Shown piece by piece: positions 1 through 9,300 of a stretch of DNA of 14,962 nucleotides; the stretch's first letter is position 1; every line of letters starts with the position of its first letter. The position numbers were made by a program, and so were the translations under genes. This DNA is from Phoronis ovalis. Lineage: Eukaryota > Phoronida > Phoronidae. The notes below the pieces were generated by a model. The model made no database searches and was not told where the DNA came from. It was given only the letters and a program-made list of their open reading frames with translations. The DNA lies in contig JAOXYB010029711.1 of assembly GCA_028565635.1 (NCBI GenBank), positions 1-14,962 of the forward strand, in the 5' to 3' direction.

Positions 1-165
1 CTCCCGGATCCACCTCCAACGCCGCTTTGTGGCGTGTGAGCTGCCTATATGGCGCACCCTTTATTCTAAAAACACTACAAACGCACCCCCCTTCTGAAAA
101 AGTGTCTTATGGCCCTGAACAGATAGGTCTGCGTCTCAGTGTTCGAAGCACATCTAATCTCATCT
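1..165. mobile_element. Probable end of a transposable element cut by the window edge
   Basis: The window opens with CTCCCGGATCCACCTCC, followed by a GC-richer stretch with C runs (CGCACCCCCC) that fades into AT-rich DNA by about 165. The GGATCC-bearing terminal motif recalls the hAT-like end at 14781, but no matching inverted copy was found inside the window, so the element would extend to the left. Class is uncertain. Confidence 0.35.
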
Positions 166-872
166 TTTTAATTAAATAGTTCTTTTTGTAGTTCTATTCT
201 AAAAGTAAGCAATTAAAATCAAATTGCAGAAATAAATACTACAGTCAGATGTGTCGCCTAAAAGCAAAAACATTCGTTCGGTAATTCAAATCATTTACGG
301 CTCAAACTTGAAATCGACATTTGTTCATTTTAAATTAATAAACAAGAATGTTTTACTTTTATTTGCAAAAACATATTAAATACACAACGTTATACAAGAA
401 ACAGGAAAAAACCAGCGAAAATGACGTCATACCAACTTGTTAAAAATAAAACGATTAATAATGTTTTAACAAGCTCGGTAACATATATTTTTTTAAATTT
501 TATTGGATAGATTTTAAGAAGCTTTAAAAGATAGATGAGTTTGAAAAAATCTAATTGCTCATGAAACTACAGCTGCGATTTTAGCACTATTTCCCATTGA
601 AAGCAATGTAAAATGACCTAAAATAACGGTTCAAAAATCTCAAAAAGTAAGCCCGTAACCTATTTTTTTTTTCTACCATTCAATTTAGTTTGTCATTGAC
701 TACATTTAAGCGCAGTATGAAAAAAATCTAATTTCTTTTTACGGCTGTGATGCTTATCCAACACAATTATCCTAGCACAATTATTAGTTGTGACGTATCA
801 AGTAAGCAATCATCCAATCATTGAATTCAGTGTCCCCGATGTTGGACATCGAGGACAGCTGCTGATATTTTA
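166..872. other. Non-coding AT-rich stretch
   Basis: No coding frame or RNA gene is evident. It contains the CRE-like site at 421-430 and a ten-base inverted repeat, CTTGTTAAAA at 436-445 and TTTTAACAAG at 464-473. Confidence 0.6.
421..430. promoter_or_regulatory. Perfect CRE-like palindrome
   Basis: ATGACGTCAT contains the full TGACGTCA cyclic-AMP response element bound by CREB/ATF-type bZIP factors. No nearby gene or promoter was recognised, so a function is speculative; chance occurrence is possible. Confidence 0.3.
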
Positions 873-1160
873 AGTCACGAGCAAATATTTATTAAACGTT
901 TATTAAGGTTTGAATTGTAAATTAATATACTTAAAGATATATCAAACTTTCCACTTTTTGACATTATAAAAATGCATACTATGAGGATCAACGTCACGAG
1001 TAAATGTAAATTAAACTTCTATTTATTTCTTTTTGATATCTTAATAACTGTAACGTAGTAGATAGGGAACACATTCACGAGAAAATGTATATTAAACATT
1101 TATTCACTTTTGAATTGTAAATTTACATATCTAAAGACATAAAATTAATTTATTGACATT
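873..1160. repeat. Diverged tandem repeat, about three units
   Basis: Three units begin at about 873, 991 and 1071 with variants of TCACGAGnAAATnT followed by ATTAAAC. Units 1 and 3 also share TTTGAATTGTAAATT and end in TTGACATT. Spacing varies (118 and 80 bases) because the middle unit lacks some of the sequence. This looks like an old tandem duplication in non-coding DNA. Confidence 0.55.
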
Positions 1161-1750
1161 AAGTTCTCATATTCTTGCCATGCCAAAAATATGTTGGTTC
1201 TTTTTTGGATTTATCGAAGAAAGTTATTGTGAACAAAACTATTTATTACCGTCATTACATACGTATTTTCCAAGTAATATTAATTTCACGTTTAATAAAA
1301 CTGACCACTATTAATTGTTTTACATCTTGGGAAACAAAATATGAAATATTCTTCAATTTTGGCACTGCGTTGTCGCGCGGTGGATTCCATCATTTACACT
1401 ATTAATATGAGATATTCATTTTCCAGAATTTATATATACGTAAGATAACTATATATGCAAATCATATAATTCTAAGAAGCTTTTATTGAAATAAATAGAA
1501 ATAATTATTCTTTAATAGTTCATTAACATTGTGATTATTAGATAGCTTATATCGCTCTTCTGTTTAAAATTTAGAACATTTATGTTTTAAAGAAACATAT
1601 TAGATTTTTGTTACGGTAATTTATATAAAAGGAAAATATTTATAATAAATACTGATCATCGACATAGGACCGTGAAATAGGATTGAACATATAACCAATT
1701 ACTCTATTCATAGCTATACGCTTTTATGCTATTGTGCTTTGATATGAAGC
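1161..1750. other. Non-coding AT-rich stretch
   Basis: A 76-codon frame at 1175-1405 on the plus strand is not similar to any family I recognise and has no start or splice context; it is taken as chance. Nothing else was found. Confidence 0.6.
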
Positions 1751-1758
1751 CTAATTTG

Positions 1759-1887
1759 CGATAAGCAACGTACTTGAGCGTAGGCTTTTTATAGCTGTTA
1801 CTATGCTTACGCAGCTACGCAGTGCGTGACCAATTCCAGCTAGCTAGCGTAGGTCACGTTTAAGCAGAATGCGTGTGGTGCTTATCG
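1759..1887. repeat. Structured GC-richer foldback region, possible MITE or SINE relic
   Basis: Outer arms CGATAAGCA (1759-1767) and TGCTTATCG (1879-1887) are exact reverse complements. Inside them lie CGTGACC (1825-1831) and GGTCACG (1852-1858), also exact reverse complements around AGCTAGCTAGC. The direct repeat GCGTAGG occurs twice. The stretch is distinctly richer in G and C than its flanks. No A and B box pair was found that would make it a tRNA-derived SINE. Confidence 0.4.
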
Positions 1888-1959
1888 GTAACCATTTCGC
1901 GCTGTGACCCCTACCAACTATTCTGGGCTACCAATGCGGCAGAAACTTCATTGAAACTT

Positions 1960-2640
1960 GTAGGTAATCCTATCTGTAGATATACAGAGAGGAAATAATT
2001 AGATGTTATGATTGTGATGTTACGTTTTCATGATTAGTATGTCTAGGGCTTGTAATGTAATTAATGCATGGCATTGTTTTATGTTTGTCAATATTAAAAC
2101 ATATTTAAGATAACTAATATACACAAAAATGTAAATAGTGTTTTTGTACTAGATACGTGTAATTATAGAAAGGCATTGCTTTATGGTAAAGTTAATGGAA
2201 AATTAGATCTCCCGTTATTACCTTTTATTGAAAAACTCTCTGATTCTACACTTTCTGTTTAGCCTGTTACTTTGTCTGTTTTTGCATACCTGCCATAATA
2301 ATAGCAGTATAATGTACGTTTACAGCTAACGAAAGGATTGTTTGGCGACGGTTTAACGCATTAATTTAATTATTTAAGAATTACTCATCAGACCATGATT
2401 ATCCCGCTAGGGGTTGCCTGAACATTGTGATAAGCTAACGAAGAGGTATTCACTCTTGAAATAAAATAAGCAGATTTCTGAGCGTAATAGCCTTTATGCA
2501 TACAACCGCCTCCTAAATGGTCCCTTCGTGAGCTGTAAACTAATAAATATAAAACTGTTTGAATTATTATGAATATGATATGCTATGGTAACTGTAATTA
2601 TGTTACATAAATATTCATTCACTTTCTAGGATCCTCATCC
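1960..2640. other. Non-coding stretch, nothing recognised
   Basis: AT-rich sequence without long frames, family-like peptides, or obvious repeats on either strand. Confidence 0.55.
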
Positions 2641-2650
2641 ATATTTAGTT

Positions 2651-2836
2651 GTTTTTTTCACTGAAAAATGTGAAAAAATACGCTTTGCAGAAGTAAGATT
2701 GGTACTAAAATAGTATAGGCACCATGCATATTAAACTGGGTTTTTTTAATCTACCACTGAAAATGTTGAAAAGGTATGCTGTGGAGCTAAGATTGGAGTA
2801 ACAGTAATATCGAAGGCACAAATTACACATAAATTG
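2651..2836. repeat. Diverged tandem duplication, two units of about 90 bases
   Basis: Both units begin with GTTTTTTT and share CACTGAAAAATGT/CACTGAAAATGTT, a GAAAA-rich stretch, TACGCT/TATGCT, then GTAAGATTGG/CTAAGATTGG, and later AGGCAC. Unit 1 is 2651-2739 and unit 2 is 2740-2836. No open frame is conserved, so it is a non-coding duplication. Confidence 0.55.
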
Positions 2837-2919
2837 TTATTTTGTCAGTTACGTATCATAATTCTTTTTCCTACAAAAAGTTTAGTACTGTTAGCTCATA
2901 AATAAAATTTGAAGTCACA

Positions 2920-2974
2920 TATGACACGAACTGCCATACTCATACTATGAGTATGGCAGTTCGTATGAGTCATA
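2920..2974. repeat. Long near-perfect palindrome
   Basis: Arms of 19 bases (2926-2944 and 2946-2964) are exact reverse complements around a single C. A further six-base pair, TATGAC (2920-2925) and GTCATA (2969-2974), continues the stem after a four-base bulge. A transcript would form a stable hairpin with almost no loop. It could be a small MITE remnant or a snap-back duplication. Confidence 0.85.
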
Positions 2975-2992
2975 GATGTTAATTTTCCTCCA

Positions 2993-3010
2993 CATATATA
3001 TATATATATA
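2993..3010. repeat. TA microsatellite
   Basis: Nine uninterrupted AT dinucleotides. Length is likely polymorphic. Confidence 0.9.
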
Positions 3011-3023
3011 GGGACTTAGCTTT

Positions 3024-3029
3024 TTTATT
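3024..3029 (-). promoter_or_regulatory. Alternative distal polyadenylation signal
   Basis: A minus-strand AATAAA about 155 bases after the WIF1 stop. If it is used, the 3' UTR would end just before the TA microsatellite. Hexamers like this are frequent in AT-rich DNA, so support is weak. Confidence 0.25.
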
Positions 3030-3149
3030 CATAAAATCAAGCATTCATGTCACCCAGAAAATCATTGTATTAGCACCCGGACCTTGATACAATAATATAA
3101 ACAGTGATTGTTTACATGGACTTTTACGTTATGGCTCATTAATAAAATA

Positions 3150-3155
3150 TTTATT
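3150..3155 (-). promoter_or_regulatory. Probable WIF1 polyadenylation signal
   Basis: On the minus strand this reads AATAAA, 28 bases after the stop codon of exon 9. It would give a short 3' UTR of about 50 bases. A second AATAAA at 3024-3029 could serve a longer 3' UTR. Confidence 0.5.
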
Positions 3156-3183
3156 ATAATAAGGGCAATTGGTTGTAGTATAT

Positions 3184-3350
3184 TTAATTTGATTTTTGTT
3201 TCAACACCAGATTATTCTTTTTGTGAGTTCGTTTTCTTCTTCGCTTCCTTTCACGTTCTTTTCGTCTTTCCTCTCTTTCACGTTCTTTTGCTCGTCGTTT
3301 TCGGTCATTTTTCTTTCCTTTTCCCTTTATATGAATGCCGTACGTGTAAG
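3184..3350 (-). CDS. WIF1: WIF1 exon 9: basic C-terminal tail and stop
   Basis: The acceptor TTATTGCAG is followed by a frame that, entered in phase 1, stays open for 54 codons to TAA. The tail begins TYTYGIH, comparable to the RYEASLIH after the fifth repeat in vertebrates, then becomes very basic: 26 of the 54 residues 326-379 are Lys or Arg and seven are acidic. Clusters include RKRR at 341-344 and RKRRRKR at 359-365. KERER occurs at 346-350 and 355-359, reflecting a 27-base internal duplication. The tail probably binds heparan sulfate, and its dibasic runs could also be proprotein-convertase sites; both are inferences. Open frame, matching phase and total length support the exon. Confidence 0.82.
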
Positions 3351-6300
3351 CTGCAATAAGATTCAGACGTTATCTACTGGCAGACTAACACAGAAAGACA
3401 AGGTAATAAGCAGATTTTTTTTTTTGTTGTGTTTTGCCATGAAGTATCCACGCCACCAAGCTTTGTTATAGAGTTGAACTTAGCTAAAATTATTATGGTC
3501 TGCAGAAATTCAGCGATAATTTGCTTATTTGAAACACAAGTATTCTTTGAGGAACTGAAATGAGAAACATATTTAAATTCAAGGAAGCACGATTGCTATT
3601 AAAATGATCAATTAATATTAATGATACTGAATAAACAAACTGTTTAGTAATTCGTTCATACTTCGGTTACAATGTCGACCATGCCATCCTAACATACATT
3701 GGCATTTTTCAGCAGCAATACATTTACCATGAAGACCACAGGACTTGCGACACATTGCTGAAAAAGAAATAGAAATTCTAGCATCATATTATTTTTATTT
3801 GTCTGTTACACGTAGTTCGTGTACGATGCACATTTAAGTGTAAAACTGACTCCTGGCTATAAATGCATATTTATATTTATGTATACTGCATATTTTGCTA
3901 ATTTAAAGCTACTTAATGGTCACATAAAAAATTAACTCATGGTCAGACGTTTTCAGTTAGTTAAATTTAAAATTGCAAGTAGATTGAACATCCGTAATCA
4001 TTGTTGTTATGAAATGAAAAATAATAATACCATCTGTGGCATGCAGTAAATACTGTTCTAGACTGCAGACACCAGGTGGCGTGGCGAACGCGCCCAAGAA
4101 TCAAATGCGGGGTACCGGATTATAGAATTGATTATTCAGCAAATCCTGCGAAATGTGGGACCACTAGGGTTCATTCCTTATTGCACAAAGTTTAAAGTAC
4201 TTACGATTAAACTGTAACTAATCAAGCAGTTATTTAGTTACCTATTTGACAGAACTGGCCCATGAATCCATCAGGGCATATGCATCTATTCCCAGCGCAG
4301 TGACCTCCATTTTCGCAGTTTCTTGGACAGCTCTCTGAAACACCGTAAACAATGGGTTTATTATTGCTTTTGTTACACATTTTGTTAGATAACTGCGATA
4401 GAATTTTTTTTTAAATACGTTTCACAAGGTTTCGTTATACTGTCTAAATCTAGTGGATGATTGATGTAATTTGGTAATTAAAATATTATTCTGATGCAGA
4501 AAACTGTTTAATATATTTTACACTTACGAAACCAACATTGATTTCCATGGAAACCAGGTGGACACCAGCAGTTATTCGGTGCAATACATTTACCACCGTT
4601 GTAACAGTCTTCAGTGCAAATGGCTACAACATTATTTAAATTGTGAACACTTACACAGTGATTTATAAATGGTATAATATATAGTATCTCAATTCACAAA
4701 ATAACATTCATCTCTTACCTATGCAATTCCCCGGTACATTACTAGAAGTTATTTAATGGCCGAATAATTCATTTTTAAAAAACATACTTTACTATTATTT
4801 ATTACGTCATAAATAGTTAAATAAAGGGCGTAGTACAACTTATCCCTATATCACAGGAACGCACTTCGTTGTAAACAGTAGTGAGATGCTTCCACCTCCA
4901 TTTCGGAATAAGAAGTAGACGTCAATTGTGATACTTCTATACATCACTCAAACGTTAGCCTTGGGAGCTGAGAGTTTTGAAACAAGCTACACGTATGTGT
5001 CCATAAAGTTGCAGAATAACCTTAAGAAAGTGAAAACATTCTAAAGACATACCTTCTTCACAATACTTTCCTCTATATCCAGGTGAGCACACACAGACGC
5101 CCGTTGTTTCGCATGTGCCTTCATTCATACAGTGTGGGTTACACAAAGCATTTTCACAATACTTCCCGTAGAATCCAGCCACACATTTGCACATACCTTT
5201 ACTATCACATTTTCCACCATTCATGCATTTCTGGTCACATAATTTGCGATCTGTTTAGAATAAAAGAAAACTTAATATTTTAGACATTTTTCGTTTTCAA
5301 TAGTAACGTAGTGTTTTTGAAATTTATATCGTACCTTCTATAAAGACTCTGTTTGAGAATTTAACACGTATGCATCCCCTAAAAGTGTTCATAAGTTAAG
5401 CAAGAATATATTGACCCTAGGGGATAGTTTAACAATATATTGTTTTTGCGCATTAGCAAAATGAATAGCGTGTTACTCACGTATATATCCATTTTTCACG
5501 CCTCTTACAATTGTTAAAAAACAGTGTTACTAACCAAACGCATTACACTCTTTTTTAAAGTGTAGTTTAATAGGTGATTCTTCCAATGACCTTCCATACT
5601 TGTCTAGAATATGAAGCACAATCAAAAATGGAGCAACGCCAGTTTTTCTCCCTGTACAAGGAATTGCGATCTGAAACACTAAAAAAATAACACTGACATA
5701 ACTTAGCAAACGTTTCTTGTATTGGAATTTACCCTAATGCTTTATCTAAAATTGTATCCAGTCACGTATTAGTAGAATTATGCTTCATGCTAACGACCGA
5801 TCAAATTGCATGCAGATTTATCTAACATTGTTTCCTTCAATCGGCAAGTAAAGACCACCTGGTGGGGACACTAGATATCACAACCAAGAAATCATCCAAC
5901 ACCAAGGAGTCACGTGAATTATCGATTAAATAGCATTCAGAAAAGTGTTTTGTCTTCCCTGGAAAAATGTAGTCACTTATAAGTAACAATAAGCACTTTT
6001 CCTGTAGGACAAAATAGAAAGAAGTTTCGCATTTCTAATTCCTAAGAATGCGTGCACTTTGATACTTTACGTCTTTAAAATATTCGTACTCGAAAATAGA
6101 CTTTCACTCCAATTCTACATTTATTTTATGATGCCATTACTATTTTAGCTTTAATATTTTTTTCGTAAAAGTCTTTTATTTTTAATATATATAGCAAGCT
6201 GAAACCGTACAAGACCTTCAACTGCATAAATTAAGCGCGGACAAAAGTTAAACCGAACTATTTTTAAATCGTGTCATTCCGCAATATGTGTCATCGTCTT

Positions 6301-9300
6301 AACGATGAAACCATAAAGAAACGATTATGAAGCAATAACACATGAATGCTAGTAAGCATTTGCATCTTATTAACCGCTCTCGCTCTTTAGAAAAAGTTGA
6401 TTATAAGTTGCGGTGATATATAAGTGCATTAATGTATGCACACATTCTAAGGGGAGATGTTCTCTACAAGTACAGTTCACAACACCATAAGCTCTCCGTC
6501 AAATAGTTAAGTAAATAAACTAGGGGCATAAAGTGCTAACTAAGGGGGCACATTTGCGTAATTGCAAAATTCATTCACGCTATTGCAGACCTTTACAGTT
6601 TACATCTGAATAATGCAAATGGGCTTTTAAAAATGTGAGTTTTTAGGAAAAATAATAGTGGCAATGTGTAAAAGGTATAAAATCGCTAATAAGTTATTGC
6701 ACACAATATGAAAAAATGAAATTCCTATTTCTTTTACATGGATCTTTCCATTTCGTGAAAGGTTATGGTATCTTAAAACGGTGGTATTATGTATCTATGG
6801 CATATATTGATGACGAAAACTATTATCGTTTGGAGATATCGACACTGTGGATAAAACTTTTTTTAACGCAGGAAACAAAGTTTCTCATTACCATGTTTCT
6901 TAGAACAACCCATCATAAATTTCACTCAAGAAAAATATTAAGGTAGCTCATATAAGTTATCAACGATCGTGCACCTTGACCTGCACGTTAATTAACATCA
7001 GGAGAAGAAAATGATAAAAACATTGGAAGCTGTTCGCATGCTGATATGGTAAAATGCTTAAATAATCAAACACCCGGATACAAATGAATCCTAATTTCTA
7101 TCGGGATATTGTGTGGGATAAAATTAAAATAACGTTTCAAAGTTAGATTATACTTCTGCCTGATTACTTAGGCACTTATTTTATGGAACCTTTCGTATGT
7201 AGTCTGTTTAGCTAATTAACAAGTCTTCAAATGATAATTACAGTATTACCTGCTTTTTTATTTGGCACAGCTCCCGAAGCAGGTATGCTGAGCAGCGGGT
7301 TATACATTAATTCTTCTTGCATTGAAGTCAGCTCCGCAAACCAGTATCTATACTAATATATACAAAGTATATTCGTATATTGACAATAATACCAGAGGGA
7401 TATAATGTAAGAGTTACGGCATTCTATGCATTGGAAAGCATATTTTTCCTCAGAATGGCACTGCATGTAATCACCGATGCAATTTCTTTTACATATAAAA
7501 ATTTAACAGGATTTTAGTTACAAGCTTTCTTACGAACCTGTAAGTGTAGTTTACAAATGTTACAACATTTTCAGATTTTAAGCTTGTTGTTTCGCCATTT
7601 AAGTCAAGTGTGCTCATTAGAAAGAATACCATTTTACTCGCTAAATATTGTATAAATGGTTTAAATTCCATGTTTTCATAAACTGCCATTTATGGGACTC
7701 TTATAAGACCAGTAACGTTTGTACGCTATTTGGGGAGACTTATTGAAAACAAGGAATGGAGGCAATGCATTCTGTGCTATGCAAAATGCAGATTCGCATC
7801 GGTGGTATATAAGACTCGCTGGATTGAGAAATGACAATCACCAAACATTACTGTAAGCAAATTCTTGGATCCACCTGCGACTAGTACTTGTCCGACCAAG
7901 TTTGTATTTTTTATTTGATAATTCGGAATGGAAATTAATTCTAAAGAACAATTTATGGGTTGGTAACTAAACAGATGTAGATTTGCTAATTAACACATGC
8001 CGCAATATATATAATACAATGAAATTTGAATTTGGAATATTTGGCTCATAACCAAATCGAAACACCAAGGTTTGAAAATCGCGAAAAGTTCACTGCATGT
8101 GGATGCAACTGTAGCTTTTAAAAACAGAACAACACAGCACTTTACTGATGAGTGTACAATATTTGTTTAAGAATTAGAGTCACATCAAAAGGCACATCAA
8201 ACTCCAATCTCCATTTCATTTTTATTGATTTTGGCACTAAAGAATCTGTTCTGCTAATTAATTTATAAGATTTCATGAACTTGACCACCGTAAACTAACA
8301 CTGTTGTGATTTTAAATTAATCTCCAAAAATGGTTGAATTCAATTTCAAACCACAAGTTTAAAACTATGCTAAAACTGCCACTATTTTAAGAAGTTCTCT
8401 ATCCAAATCATAATAAGCTGAACAAGGTAAACAATATGTATGCTTACCTTCTCGCCTTTTGCTTCCCAGGTGAGATTCACTAGATGTACATCACTGGGAA
8501 TTTCTGGTAACTGCTGTTCAATATCAAGACTGAGTAAAAAAGGAGAGACTTGGCCATCTTTAATTACATAAATATCCCCAATTGGAATTCCTACGATGTA
8601 AAAAAATACAGCATAAATCTATTTTATAATAAATATTTACATCACTTCATAAACATGATATTAATGTTAACAAATAACATTTTTTGTCTTCCACTTATAT
8701 TGATACGTACGTTTTCATTTCCTCAAAAATAAATATATTCCGAAATACATCACGGGACTGATAAACATTTTAAATACTTTATTAAATTTACTTCCGCATT
8801 ATCACTGCTTGAACAATCTAACACAGTAATAATACAATTATACAAATAACATATTTAAATATTGGGGTGAATAACGTTTAGCATAATAAAATACATTGAG
8901 TAGAATCATATACCCACCCTGATTTCATGTTGCCAAGTAATGCTTTTCTTAAATCATTATACAATGAATATCTTGTGATAAAATAGACCTCGTCCATTTT
9001 ACTTTACTTTGATTTTTAAATTTCGGTTTGTGTTCTGATATTCAATTTCAAACTGCATATTCTTTTTGAGTCGTTAAGAGTGCACATATGGCAGTTTAAA
9101 AGCCTTCTGAAATTCTAGTTACACAAAGGAACATTTCAAATTGCATGCTATTGGCTAATTAAAATGCCAATTATGGAGTGAAGGTGTGAAAAAAATTAAA
9201 CCATTTCGGGAGAACTGAGAACCCAAAATACTTTGCTCCAATCCCGATAGTATTTTTTACGTAACAGCTCTCAGGAATAATCTTAAATGTATTTTTTAAA

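Noticed and set aside
120-165. Pol III B-box-like sequence GTTCGAAGC, possible tRNA or SINE
   Set aside because: No matching A box, cloverleaf or acceptor stem could be drawn around it.
3108-3471. Two overlapping plus-strand frames rich in Phe and Ser
   Set aside because: They are antisense shadows of the Lys/Arg-rich exon 9 and its surroundings.
3618-3757. Exon 8 as the terminal exon of a 338-residue protein as the main product
   Set aside because: A donor at 3661-3660 yields a 96-base phase 1-1 exon that joins in frame to a 54-residue tail, restoring the family length. The shorter form is kept only as a possible isoform.
4955-5224. Stand-alone 89-codon minus-strand EGF gene
   Set aside because: It is exon 5 of WIF1 read past its donor site into intron 5; its Met is the internal residue 173.
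5083-5283. Plus-strand 66-codon frame
   Set aside because: It is antisense to exon 5 and has no family resemblance.
7240-7249. Extension of exon 3 to the donor ACT|GTAATT
   Set aside because: The donor is poorer, and the resulting junction loses the V-x-Q before the IPC block that the preferred splice retains.
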